From Bacteroidetes bacterium UBA6161 (GTDB taxonomy: Bacteria > Bacteroidota > Bacteroidia > NS11-12g > UBA955), in assembly GCA_002422315.1 (NCBI GenBank), contig DIUJ01000063.1, positions 1-64,000 of the forward strand: 64,000 nt of DNA, given 5' to 3'. The notes beneath the pieces were generated by a model, which worked only from the letters and a program-made list of their open reading frames with translations, had not been told where the DNA came from and ran no database searches. This document shows, one piece after another, positions 17,835 through 26,615 of the stretch. How positions within the stretch are numbered: the first letter of the stretch is position 1; the number at the start of each line of letters is the position of its first letter. The translations under genes were made by a program, and so were the position numbers.

Positions 17835-20105
17835 TTACGATTCTGTCTCTTTGGTTTGTGCATCGATTACAGAAACAGCTACCATATTTACTATTTCTCT
17901 AATAGAACTACCTAGCTGCAAGATATGTACCGACCTTTTGAATCCAGTTAATATAGGACCCATGGATTCTGCTTTGCCGAAGTTTTTAGCGAAATTAAAA
18001 CTTATATTTCCAGATGCTAAACTTGGGAAAATAAACGTATTTACCTCGCTATTTACTAGTGAACTAAATGGGAAATTTTCAGCAAGAAGCTCTCTATTTA
18101 ATGCAAAATTTGCTTGTATATCACCATCCACAATTATTTCCGGGTGATTGGTATGAAGGTAATCTACTGCTTTTGCTATTTTCTCTGGTATTGGTCCTTT
18201 GGCAGAACCGAAGTTTGAATAAGATAACATTGCGATTCTAGGTAAAACTCCAAGGTTTCTTACTTTTCTATGCACTTGTCTTGTTATTTCTACCAATTCC
18301 TGCCATGTAGGGTCTATATTTACTGTAGTGTCTGCGAAAAAGTAAGGTCCTTTTTTATTCATTACGATATACATTCCAGCTACACGCGAGAAACCTTCTT
18401 CTTTCCCTATTACTTCTAATGCGGGCTTAATTGTATGAGAATAATTCTTTGTTAGTCCAGAAATTATAGCATCTGCTTGTCCACTTTCAACCATCATTGT
18501 TCCAAAATAGTTTCTATCCCTCATACTTCTAGTCGCTTCATATAAGGTCATGCCTTTGCGTTGACGTTTGGAATATAGTATTTCCCCAAACTCTTTTCTT
18601 TTGTTCTCTTCCATCAATGGGTCTAGAATTTGAACATCGCCTAATTCCAGATTATTTTCTTGGATTATATGCTCTATTTTTTCTTTATTCCCAAGCAATA
18701 TCGGAATCGCAATTCCTTCTTCCAAACTAATTTGTGCGGCTTTTAATATTTTAAAGTTTTCTGCCTCTGCAAAAACAACTTTTTTAGGGAACTGCCTCGC
18801 TCTAGCCATCATTCTCCTCATAAATTTATTATCGAGACCCATCCTAGCCCTTAGTTCTAGTTTGTATTTCTCCATGTTTTCTATGGGATATTTGGCCACG
18901 CCGCTATCCATAGCTGCTTGAGCAACAGCTGGCGCTACTACTTCTATTAACCTTGGATCTAATGGCTTAGGAATAATATAGGTTTTTCCAAAACTTAAAT
19001 TTGTTTCGTTGTATGCCTGACTTACTATTTCTGGCACTGGCTCCATTGCCAAATCTGCAAGTGCTTTTACAGCTGCCAATTTCATTTCTTCGTTTATTGT
19101 GGTAGCTCTTACATCTAAGGCTCCACGAAATATGAATGGGAATCCCAATACATTGTTTACTTGATTAGGAAAATCGCTTCTTCCTGTTGCCATTATCAAG
19201 TCTTCTCTAGTAGCTACAGCTAAGTGGTAATCAATTTCTGGGTCTGGGTTTGCCATAGCAAAAACTATGGGGTCCTTTGCCATACTTAGTATCATTTCTT
19301 GACTTAGTATATTTCCTTTGCTTAAACCCACAAAAACATCTGCTCCATTTAAAGAGTCCTCTAGTTGATAAAAATCTTTGGATGTTGCAAAAAACAATTT
19401 GTTTTCTTCTAACTCTCCTCTATCCTTTCTAATTACTCCTTTACTATCAAGCATAATCAAGTTCTCCTTATTTACACCTAAAGAAACAAATAATTTAGAA
19501 CAAGAGATAGCAGAAGCTCCTGCACCATTTACAACCACACGAACTTGATCAATTTCTTTTCCTACTAATTTTAGTGCATTAAGAAGAGCAGCACCTGAAA
19601 TTATAGCTGTCCCATGTTGGTCGTCATGCATTACAGGTATATTCAGTTCTTCTCTCAATCTTTGTTCAATTGCAAAACACTCTGGAGCTTTTATATCTTC
19701 TAAATTAACCCCACCAAAAGTAGGTTCCATCGCTTTAACACATGCTACAAATTCATCAATTGTTTTAGTATTTAATTCAATATCAAAAACATCTATATCT
19801 GCAAAAATCTTAAACAAAAGGCCCTTTCCCTCCATTACTGGCTTTGAGGCTTCTGGACCAATATCTCCTAGTCCCAATACTGCGGTTCCATTTGATATTA
19901 CAGCAACTAAGTTGCCTTTAGCTGTGTACTTGTATACGTCTTCTTTGTTCTCTGCTATTTTCAAGCAAGGCTCTGCTACACCAGGCGAATAGGCTAAGCT
20001 TAAATCTCTTTTGGTAGCAGTAGGTTTTGTTGGTACAACTTCTATTTTCCCTGGTCTTCCTTCTGAATGGTAATTCAGCGCATCTTGTTGTTGTTTATCG
20101 GACAT
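17835..20105 (-). CDS. maeB: NADP-dependent malic enzyme with phosphotransacetylase-like domain
   Basis: Oxidative decarboxylation of malate to pyruvate and CO2 with NADP reduction, supplying NADPH. The 756-aa protein is the two-domain MaeB type: a malic enzyme domain (about residues 1-430) with LAYSPGVAEPCLKI, the metal site HDDQHGTAIISGA and the nucleotide-binding VVVNGAGASAIS; and a C-terminal phosphate acetyl/butyryltransferase-like domain (about 435-756), which in this family is a regulatory acetyl-CoA-sensing module and not an active PTA. It is monocistronic: a good promoter upstream and a terminator downstream. All motifs are intact. Confidence 0.95.
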   Translation of the reverse strand: MSDKQQQDALNYHSEGRPGKIEVVPTKPTATKRDLSLAYSPGVAEPCLKIAENKEDVYKYTAKGNLVAVISNGTAVLGLGDIGPEASKPVMEGKGLLFKIFADIDVFDIELNTKTIDEFVACVKAMEPTFGGVNLEDIKAPECFAIEQRLREELNIPVMHDDQHGTAIISGAALLNALKLVGKEIDQVRVVVNGAGASAISCSKLFVSLGVNKENLIMLDSKGVIRKDRGELEENKLFFATSKDFYQLEDSLNGADVFVGLSKGNILSQEMILSMAKDPIVFAMANPDPEIDYHLAVATREDLIMATGRSDFPNQVNNVLGFPFIFRGALDVRATTINEEMKLAAVKALADLAMEPVPEIVSQAYNETNLSFGKTYIIPKPLDPRLIEVVAPAVAQAAMDSGVAKYPIENMEKYKLELRARMGLDNKFMRRMMARARQFPKKVVFAEAENFKILKAAQISLEEGIAIPILLGNKEKIEHIIQENNLELGDVQILDPLMEENKRKEFGEILYSKRQRKGMTLYEATRSMRDRNYFGTMMVESGQADAIISGLTKNYSHTIKPALEVIGKEEGFSRVAGMYIVMNKKGPYFFADTTVNIDPTWQELVEITRQVHRKVRNLGVLPRIAMLSYSNFGSAKGPIPEKIAKAVDYLHTNHPEIIVDGDIQANFALNRELLAENFPFSSLVNSEVNTFIFPSLASGNISFNFAKNFGKAESMGPILTGFKRSVHILQLGSSIREIVNMVAVSVIDAQTKETES

Positions 20106-20124
20106 ATATTTATTATCTGAATGG

Positions 20125-20153
20125 CAAATTTAAACTAAATAAGAAATTACAAA
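20125..20153 (-). promoter_or_regulatory. maeB promoter
   Basis: Minus strand TTTG (20150-20153), a 17-nt spacer and TAAATTTG (20125-20132), both exact matches to the Bacteroidota consensus. The expected start site near 20121 gives a leader of about 16 nt. Confidence 0.7.
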
Positions 20154-20203
20154 AGCATTTGTTGTTATACTTATCGATTATTCATAAATGGGGGCTTACT
20201 TAA

Positions 20204-20599
20204 CTAGCTATAGGTATGGTATATAGTCAACTTAACAACTTTTTTGCCTTTATCAAAAGTATTTATCTCTACAAAATATATACCCGAGGGTACATATCTC
20301 CCTTTCTCGTCTTTAAAATACCAATAGGCAAAATCCCAATCGTTGTTTTTAAAAATTTGGTATACTTGTTTTCCTTTTTGATTGTAAATTATTACCTCAC
20401 ATACTTGAGGCAAATTAATTATTTTTACACGTTTCTTTAAGGTGTTTATATCAAAGAGGGTGTCGCTATGAAACGGATTAGCAATTACCTCCACTGTTTT
20501 TAAATAATCTGGTCCTTTGGCTTTGGAAAGGCTTTCTAATTCTATTGTTTTGCAAGAAAAAACGGATACAAATAAAATTATGATGCCTAAGAAACGCAT
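20204..20599 (-). CDS. Small lipoprotein made mostly of a FlgD-like/T9SS-tail-like domain
   Basis: A 131-aa protein with a lipoprotein signal (MRFLGIIILFVSVFSC, Cys16 as lipidation site), so it is membrane-anchored in the envelope. After a short linker the rest is one beta domain: EVIANPFHS ... RVKIINLPQVCEVIIYNQKGKQV ... VPSGIYFVEI ... KGKKVVKLTIY. This can be aligned by eye over about 90 residues with the C-terminal domain of the 1287-aa surface protein encoded at 22736-26599 (shared RVKI-NLP, IY--G--V, GIY/GLY and GxKVxK positions). It is the third gene of the greA / HIT / lipoprotein run with 4-5 bp spacing. Function unknown. Confidence 0.65.
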   Translation of the reverse strand: MRFLGIIILFVSVFSCKTIELESLSKAKGPDYLKTVEVIANPFHSDTLFDINTLKKRVKIINLPQVCEVIIYNQKGKQVYQIFKNNDWDFAYWYFKDEKGRYVPSGIYFVEINTFDKGKKVVKLTIYHTYS

Positions 20600-20603
20600 G
20601 TTT

Positions 20604-20999
20604 TTAATTATAATTTTCTTCGATTAGTTTAGCTATTTCCAACATTTCTGTCGCAGGTATTGTAATTTTAGGTTTGCTAAAATCCATATCTGCTACAGAA
20701 TCTATAGGAACTAAATGGATATGCGCATGAGGCACTTCTAATCCAACTACAGCTACTCCTATTTTTTTACAAGGCAAGACATTTTTCATAGCCAATGAAA
20801 CTTTTTGAGCAAAAATCCATAAACCAGAATATTGCTCTTGGCTCATATCGAAAATATAGTCAATCTCTTGTTTAGGAATAACTAACACATGGCCTTTTTT
20901 TAATGGCATAACATCTAAGAATGCAAGATAATCCTCTGTTTCTGCAATTTTATAACAAGGGATTTCTCCAGAAACTATTTTACTAAAGATACTTGCCAT
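20604..20999 (-). CDS. HIT family nucleotide hydrolase
   Basis: A 131-aa histidine-triad protein (HINT/Fhit-type branch). HIT enzymes hydrolyse nucleoside phosphoramidates or dinucleoside polyphosphates. It opens with the classical MASIFSKIVSGEIPCYKIAE, contains PLKKGHVLVIPK, and has the active-site triad HAHIHLVP near residue 97. Full length for the family. It begins 5 bp after the greA stop and is followed 4 bp later by the lipoprotein gene, so the three form an operon. Confidence 0.92.
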   Translation of the reverse strand: MASIFSKIVSGEIPCYKIAETEDYLAFLDVMPLKKGHVLVIPKQEIDYIFDMSQEQYSGLWIFAQKVSLAMKNVLPCKKIGVAVVGLEVPHAHIHLVPIDSVADMDFSKPKITIPATEMLEIAKLIEENYN

Positions 21000-21004
21000 A
21001 TCTT

Positions 21005-21481
21005 TTAACGTGTAATTTCAACAATCTCAAAAGAAACTGTTCCTGCAGGAACATTGATTTCTACTACGTCGCCTACGCCTTTCCCTAATAATCCTGCTCC
21101 TATAGCAGACTTAGCTGAAATTTTATTTTCTTTTAGGTTTGCCTCTTTTTCAGAAACTAAAGTATATACCATTTCCTTGTTTACTTTTAGGTTTTTTACC
21201 CTTACATGACTCAATAAGGTAACTCTACTTAGATCTAATCTAGATTCATCAATTAATCTAGCACTAGCAAGCATATTTTCTAATTTAGAGATTTTGGCTT
21301 CTAACAAGCCTTGCGCATCTTTTGCAGCATCATATTCTGCATTTTCGCTTAAATCTCCTTTGTCTCTAGCTTCTGCTATTTGTTTAGAAATATAAGGTCT
21401 TTCTACTCTCTTAAGTTGATCTAATTCTTTTTTTAAATTATCTAAACCTTCTTTGGTTAAATATGTGTATTCTGCGCTCAT
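21005..21481 (-). CDS. greA: Transcription elongation factor GreA
   Basis: Stimulates transcript cleavage by backtracked RNA polymerase through the secondary channel. The 158-aa protein has the N-terminal coiled coil with the acidic tip GDLSENAEYDAAKD (about residues 40-53) and the C-terminal FKBP-like domain ending in GTVSFEIVEITR. A longer in-frame reading from 21538 adds 19 residues encoded across a hairpin and is not credible; the ATG at 21479-21481 gives the standard MSAEYTYLTKEGLDNL start. The leader holds a TAnnTTTG box followed immediately by a strong terminator-like hairpin (see separate entries), suggesting attenuation of greA. Confidence 0.95.
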   Translation of the reverse strand: MSAEYTYLTKEGLDNLKKELDQLKRVERPYISKQIAEARDKGDLSENAEYDAAKDAQGLLEAKISKLENMLASARLIDESRLDLSRVTLLSHVRVKNLKVNKEMVYTLVSEKEANLKENKISAKSAIGAGLLGKGVGDVVEINVPAGTVSFEIVEITR

Positions 21482-21505
21482 AATTATAATTTTATGCTTT
21501 GGTAT

Positions 21506-21543
21506 AAAAAAAAGTGTTGTGCCCTTTTGCAAGAGCACAACAC
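21506..21543 (-). terminator. Terminator hairpin in the greA leader / after the PorV-like gene
   Basis: On the minus strand GTGTTGTGC (21543-21535), a 12-nt loop and GCACAACAC (21522-21514) form a perfect 9-bp stem followed by eight T residues (21513-21506). It lies 26 bp after the PorV-like gene stop and 24 bp before the greA ATG. It can end transcription of the upstream operon, but because a promoter box for greA sits just upstream of it, greA transcripts would also have to pass through it. Confidence 0.85.
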
Positions 21544-21545
21544 CA

Positions 21546-21553
21546 CAAATATA
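21546..21553 (-). promoter_or_regulatory. Putative greA promoter -7 element upstream of the hairpin
   Basis: Minus strand TATATTTG, exact consensus, ending 2 nt before the hairpin stem begins. The predicted start site (about 4 nt downstream) falls at the first bases of the stem. No clear -33 TTTG is visible upstream, so the box is suggestive only. No other TAnnTTTG lies between the hairpin and greA. Confidence 0.5.
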
Positions 21554-21568
21554 AAGTATTTATTCTAA

Positions 21569-22705
21569 TTATTTACCAGGTCTCTTCCCGTTGTCTAATT
21601 TAATAATTAAACCAAAGGTGTGAGTACCCTGAAAAGGGTTGGTGTGGCGGTAAGAATAATCTACGGCTACTAAGGAATTATTGGTAGAATTGGGGTCATT
21701 CTTTTTGTTTACGAATGGTATTTGAACAGTTCCTCCTAATGCCAATCCTGTATGGGCATCGTTTCTTGTATCATAAGAAAATCCTCCTGGCTGAAAATTA
21801 TAGCCTGCTCTCAACATTAAGATATTGTTGTAAGTATATTCAGCACCTAAAGTGGTCATATTGGGAGAAAATGCATTAAAGTTGTAATTCGCTGCTACAG
21901 TTAACTTGTGCATATACGTTTCTACATCATTGTCTAATCTAATATCATAAGAAAAACCTATGTTTATTAAAGAAGGCAAATTAATTCTATCTGCTCTTTG
22001 ATTGACAGTAGTTTCATAAGATCCATTTTGAAGCAACGCTTTATAAGATAAACCATCTCCATTTGGTCGCATATCTGGACCAAGATTTCTCAATGATATA
22101 CCAAATTTTACATCATCTTTTTTATGTTTACTGGTAGGATTTGAACTTGTTGCGTATTGAACACCTGCATCAAAACAAACACCAACAGTTCTTACATCAG
22201 GAATTTGCTCTTGAATAATTCTTGTTACAATACCTCCAGAAATTGAGTTTGTAAACTTTTTAGCATATCCTAAACCTAAATTTAAAAAAGAAGGCTTGTA
22301 TGTTCCAAGGCCGCCATCAGGTTGTTGTACAGTAGTAATAGGAATATTTCCAAGGTCAAATGACATAAGGCTAACACCAATTACATCAGAGCCATTTTTC
22401 CCAACATTTTGGGAAAAGCCAAAAGTGTTGATATTTATGTCTGTTCCTCTCATCCAGCTTGTGCGCGAAAATGCAAATTCTGATTGTGTGGTCTTTGCTA
22501 ATCCGGCAGGATTCATAAAGAAGGATTCCACACCTGTTACTCCAGCAGTATTTACATTCCCCCAGCCACTAGATCTTCCCCAGCCATTTATCAGAAGCTG
22601 AGTAGCGCCAGCAGAACCATATCTTGCTTCATCGCCAGCCATTAGGCTAGGAGTAAATCCTAAACCCAATGCTGCGAATGCCAATATTTTTATTCTATTT
22701 TTCAT
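21569..22705 (-). CDS. PorV/PorQ-like outer-membrane beta-barrel protein
   Basis: A 378-aa protein with a signal peptide (MKNRIKILAFAALGLGFTPSLMAG) and a chain of alternating strands typical of the FadL-like PorV/PorQ family: GVESFFMNPAGLAKTTQSEFAFSRTSWMRGTDINI near the start, then repeated strand pairs and a closing HTFGLIIKLD. In T9SS, PorV carries cargo from the Sov pore to the attachment complex; PorV homologues also occur as dedicated partners of individual cargo. Here it is the last gene of an operon with a TonB-dependent receptor and a 1287-aa surface protein (30 bp gap), which favours the partner role over the core T9SS PorV. The precise family member cannot be settled by eye. Confidence 0.75.
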   Translation of the reverse strand: MKNRIKILAFAALGLGFTPSLMAGDEARYGSAGATQLLINGWGRSSGWGNVNTAGVTGVESFFMNPAGLAKTTQSEFAFSRTSWMRGTDININTFGFSQNVGKNGSDVIGVSLMSFDLGNIPITTVQQPDGGLGTYKPSFLNLGLGYAKKFTNSISGGIVTRIIQEQIPDVRTVGVCFDAGVQYATSSNPTSKHKKDDVKFGISLRNLGPDMRPNGDGLSYKALLQNGSYETTVNQRADRINLPSLINIGFSYDIRLDNDVETYMHKLTVAANYNFNAFSPNMTTLGAEYTYNNILMLRAGYNFQPGGFSYDTRNDAHTGLALGGTVQIPFVNKKNDPNSTNNSLVAVDYSYRHTNPFQGTHTFGLIIKLDNGKRPGK

Positions 22706-22735
22706 TATTTAATTCTTAATTAATCCTTACTAATT

Positions 22736-25700
22736 TTAATACGAATCCAAATCTAATGTCCTCATTACTCCATACCATTTAAGTACTTTCTCACCCAAAT
22801 CCCCACCATCTACATGTATTATGTATAGTCCAGTAGCAATAGGTACTCTTTGGTTGTTTTTCAAATCCCAGTCTATGAATGTTAAATCATCATCTTTTTT
22901 AATTCTCCTAACCAATGTACCACTTAAGGAATATATTGAGATAGTACAAGTTTTAGGTAAGTTCGTGATTTTAACTCTACTGTCTACTGGGCTTGTTTCA
23001 TACCCTGAGTATGCGTAATAAGGATTTGGTACAATGTTTATTAGCTCCATTGCCTTTTTACCTACTTCTGCATTCATCGTTGGTGCAATATCACTTGTAT
23101 TGAATCTATAGATTGGTGCGATATTAGAACCTGAAGGAGTATTTCCGCTTACAGTATATGGTTTTCTTACCCTTAATTTAATTGTAACTTCTGTTGGAGG
23201 TACACCATTTTTAAATTCAAAACCAGGGTTCACCATAGCTGGAATTACCCACATTGCTTGCGACATAACTTCTCTTTTTGCAAGAGTAGTTGGCGATGTT
23301 CCAGGTGTAGTTACTTGCAATTTAGATTTATATAAATTTCCTTCATCGTACTTAGTACCTTGGAAAGACCTGTTTGGTAATCCTTTATAATTGCCCATTA
23401 CGTATATATAATGTTTTCCACCATAAGCTGGGTAAGGGTCATTTGGTCTATTAAAATTAGGAGTTGGGTTCCAAATCATATCTCTACCGTTTTCACCAGC
23501 AAGATAAGAGTCTTCTCCAAACATAATATTTAATCTTTCCCCGGTTTCCAGATTTATTGCATAGCCAGGGAAGTAAGAAGTTCCTCTATCTCCAGGTACT
23601 TCATTCAAATTCCTATCCCTTGAAGTTCCCCAACGCATGTTAAATTTAGTCATACTTCCTTCATTTAATACTTGGTCTTCTCCTAGTTCCAATACTACAC
23701 ATTTGGTCCATTTAGATCTGTCTGGAGTGATTACCAAGTCAATGCTTGCCAATTCACTTAATGGGTTGTCGGCTGGTTGATTTCCACTAAACGCTGGTCC
23801 AAAAGTATTTTGACCATTTGCAAAACCTGCTCTTGAACATAAAGCATAAGGTGCTATTCTTCCATTCCAAATTTTTTCGTAAGCCTCACTTGGATCTAAA
23901 TAATCGTTACCAATTAAGTTGTCATCTAAATAAGCATTTGCAGGAGAAGTCCTAGTAGTTCCTGAACGAATCCAATTTAAAGATTGGTTTGCATCTATAT
24001 CTGGCAAAGCTGTTAACCATCTCTTAGAGTCGTCTTGGAATTGAACATCGAAGGTTAAAAATCCATTGGTTGGTTCATTTGCAGCATCTACCCCTGGTGC
24101 TTTCACTTGTTCTACGGTTACAGACATACCCCAATCTTTTAGAGAGTTGGCAGTTTTTACTCTTCTATTACCGTCCAAGCCTTGGGTGGTTTCAAACCTA
24201 TATGCAATGGTTGTATCAGAAAATACGGTATCGCTAGTGGTTTTGTTTATGAGCATCCACCTTGCGCTATCTGCTATAGACTCTTTTACACCTGTTCCTG
24301 GTATTGGTACTATTGGGTTTTCCAAAAGTACAAACTCAAATTCAGCATTTGGAACTTTAAATGGATCTACAACTTTAATGTTTACTGGTCCAGAGCCATT
24401 AATGTAGGTAGGGTCTTCTACTCCATTGTTTGCTAAGATTCTATCCACTGTTTCTTTGGTAAATTCTAAGATATTACCTCCATTTCCTCTACCTTCTATT
24501 CTAGTAAGCTTAGGACCAGAGCCATAGGCAGAATTTAATTGTGTACCTGTATTCCCTCTTGGTTCAGATTTATGAGGAACACCAGATATTCTTTCAACAG
24601 ATCTTCCTGCTAAAAACTGAACAGGTTCTTTTTTCAAAGAATCATTTGCAGGAAATGCATAAGCCAATACCATGTAATAGTATGTTTTAAAATTGATAAA
24701 CGTTTTATTAGAAGTTGTCGCAAACTGGTCTTCTTTAAAAGAAATAGTTTGAACAATCCCTTGGTTCGCACCATTTACTTTTTCTACTGGAATCTCTTGG
24801 CTAACCACAGGGTCAAATTCCAAGTTTATCATTTGAGAGATATTGTCTTTTACATCGCATTGGAAAGCTAATCTTGCTCTGTCAACATTATTCAAGTCGC
24901 CAGTATTCACTGTTCCATCTTTCAATTGGTAAATCATATATCCTTGGAATTTATATTCTATAGAATCCCCGCTTTCATTCACTACTTTTTCACTGTAGTT
25001 TAAAGTTTTTTGGGTATTATAAAATTTCATTACCAATTCATTTTCTAATTCTTGCATTTCGATATCTGGAGCATCTGGACCTTGAATTAACAAGAAGTTG
25101 TTGTTGAAAAGTCTTTGAGCTCTATCGGAAGCTCTTTGTAACAATCCAAGAGAACCGGTTGCTCCTCCACTTGTAGTTCTTGCCCATACCACACCAACAG
25201 TAACATAATTTTTTGCACCGGGTAACAATGTAAATGGACCAGAGGATTGAATGTATCTTCTATCTCCAGGAGGATTGCCCACGGTTTTTTCACTCCAATT
25301 TTGACCGGGGAAATTAGGATCTGTAGTACCAGGGAACATATAGGTGGTGATTTGAGAACCGCCAATACCATTACCGCCATAAGTCATTTCATTACCATTT
25401 TTCCACCTAGCTCTTAGGTAATTGTAATAATGAATAGCTTGTTGAGGATTTCCATTTATGGGGTCAAAGTTGTTGTTGTAATAAACAAATGCATACAATC
25501 CCAATTCATTACCCGCAGAATCTCTGGGGCCTTCAAAAAAGTCTGTTCCTATGGATGGAGGATTTAAACCATATCCTAAAATACCATCGTCAAAATCATC
25601 TCCATTATAGCAATAGCCTAAATCTCTACCTACATCACAACCTACATAATCATCGAAGGCAAAACCTAAATCGGCATCTACCCATTGGCCAAAATATGTA

Positions 25701-26599
25701 TTTTCTAAAGCTTCTGAACCTCTATTTATTACTTCTGAACGATAAAAAGTCATGTTATTTATCTCATCGTTAGTTGCAAAGGCAAAAGCTGTAGTTTTTA
25801 ATTCCAAACCTATTGGCAGGCCATTAGTTTCCGAGTGAACATTTCCTCTGTCATTGTATACAAACCAAAGCATCATATCGGGCTGGTCTCTAGGTCTGTT
25901 AGCATTAGCAGGTCTTAAGGGGTCTAATACGGGATATTCGCCATTAAATGGCTCATAAACACCTGGAGAACCAAACCCTGCTTGCTCATAGTAAGGAGCC
26001 ATATCATCTGTTTCTCCTGGGCTAAATCTTTGTGGTCTATTTCTACCGGCAGGCCATTCTAAGATAGAAGGTGCTAGGTCCGACCAGCCTGACTCTTCTG
26101 CTTGTAACAATTCTTCTCTTGTTACTTTCCAAATTTTGTCATAACTGTTACAAAGTCCTTCTTCAGTAGAACCTAAGGCTGTATCAAGGGGACCTGGATA
26201 AAAGTCACTTCCAGATTGTCTGTAGGTCATGGCAGCGATTCTTAGATTTCCATCCCCTCTTCCTATTCCACCAATCCATAAGGCTCCAGCAAACAAAGAG
26301 TGTCTTCTAATTGCATTTGCATCTGTAACTTTGGGTATTTCATATTTAGGGTTGTTTAAATCCCACCACATATCCCCACCATTTAGAATCTTTGTTCTAA
26401 CGTTGTTCACATCCAAATCCGCACTTTGGCTGGCTGGAGAACAATTGCTTGCAAATCTTCTCAAGTTATTGGAAGGCAGATCGCTCCCTGGAGTAGGATT
26501 TACTCCTGCTTTTTTTACAAAGCCTTGAATTTCCTTTGCACTTATGTTGAGTGTTCCTAACACCAACATGCTAATAAGAAATAAATATACTTTTCTCAT
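22736..26599 (-). CDS. Large secreted surface protein with T9SS-like C-terminal domain
   Basis: A 1287-aa exported protein (signal MRKVYLFLISMLVLGTLNISAKE). The N-terminal region contains the conserved stretches NNVRTKILNGGDMWWDL, FAGALWIGGIGRGDGN and AAMTYRQSGSDFYPGPL, and a middle block YFGQWVDADLGFAFDDYVGCD followed by YCYNGDDFDDG; I recognise these from a Bacteroidota family of large T9SS-associated proteins with no assigned function. Acidic D/N-rich stretches suggest calcium binding. The last 100 residues (NIVPNPYYAYSGYE ... RVKITNLPKTCTISIYSLSGTLVRRI ... GLYIIHV) form a FlgD/T9SS-type tail, though it ends KVLKWYGVMRTLDLDSY instead of the usual KxLVK. It lies between the TonB receptor (16 bp) and the PorV-like gene (30 bp). 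Confidence 0.72.
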   Translation of the reverse strand: MRKVYLFLISMLVLGTLNISAKEIQGFVKKAGVNPTPGSDLPSNNLRRFASNCSPASQSADLDVNNVRTKILNGGDMWWDLNNPKYEIPKVTDANAIRRHSLFAGALWIGGIGRGDGNLRIAAMTYRQSGSDFYPGPLDTALGSTEEGLCNSYDKIWKVTREELLQAEESGWSDLAPSILEWPAGRNRPQRFSPGETDDMAPYYEQAGFGSPGVYEPFNGEYPVLDPLRPANANRPRDQPDMMLWFVYNDRGNVHSETNGLPIGLELKTTAFAFATNDEINNMTFYRSEVINRGSEALENTYFGQWVDADLGFAFDDYVGCDVGRDLGYCYNGDDFDDGILGYGLNPPSIGTDFFEGPRDSAGNELGLYAFVYYNNNFDPINGNPQQAIHYYNYLRARWKNGNEMTYGGNGIGGSQITTYMFPGTTDPNFPGQNWSEKTVGNPPGDRRYIQSSGPFTLLPGAKNYVTVGVVWARTTSGGATGSLGLLQRASDRAQRLFNNNFLLIQGPDAPDIEMQELENELVMKFYNTQKTLNYSEKVVNESGDSIEYKFQGYMIYQLKDGTVNTGDLNNVDRARLAFQCDVKDNISQMINLEFDPVVSQEIPVEKVNGANQGIVQTISFKEDQFATTSNKTFINFKTYYYMVLAYAFPANDSLKKEPVQFLAGRSVERISGVPHKSEPRGNTGTQLNSAYGSGPKLTRIEGRGNGGNILEFTKETVDRILANNGVEDPTYINGSGPVNIKVVDPFKVPNAEFEFVLLENPIVPIPGTGVKESIADSARWMLINKTTSDTVFSDTTIAYRFETTQGLDGNRRVKTANSLKDWGMSVTVEQVKAPGVDAANEPTNGFLTFDVQFQDDSKRWLTALPDIDANQSLNWIRSGTTRTSPANAYLDDNLIGNDYLDPSEAYEKIWNGRIAPYALCSRAGFANGQNTFGPAFSGNQPADNPLSELASIDLVITPDRSKWTKCVVLELGEDQVLNEGSMTKFNMRWGTSRDRNLNEVPGDRGTSYFPGYAINLETGERLNIMFGEDSYLAGENGRDMIWNPTPNFNRPNDPYPAYGGKHYIYVMGNYKGLPNRSFQGTKYDEGNLYKSKLQVTTPGTSPTTLAKREVMSQAMWVIPAMVNPGFEFKNGVPPTEVTIKLRVRKPYTVSGNTPSGSNIAPIYRFNTSDIAPTMNAEVGKKAMELINIVPNPYYAYSGYETSPVDSRVKITNLPKTCTISIYSLSGTLVRRIKKDDDLTFIDWDLKNNQRVPIATGLYIIHVDGGDLGEKVLKWYGVMRTLDLDSY

Positions 26600-26615
26600 A
26601 ATTTTTTTTTATTAA

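Noticed and set aside
21482..21538. 19-residue N-terminal extension of GreA
   Set aside because: It would be coded by the terminator hairpin and T run, and known GreA proteins start at the internal ATG.
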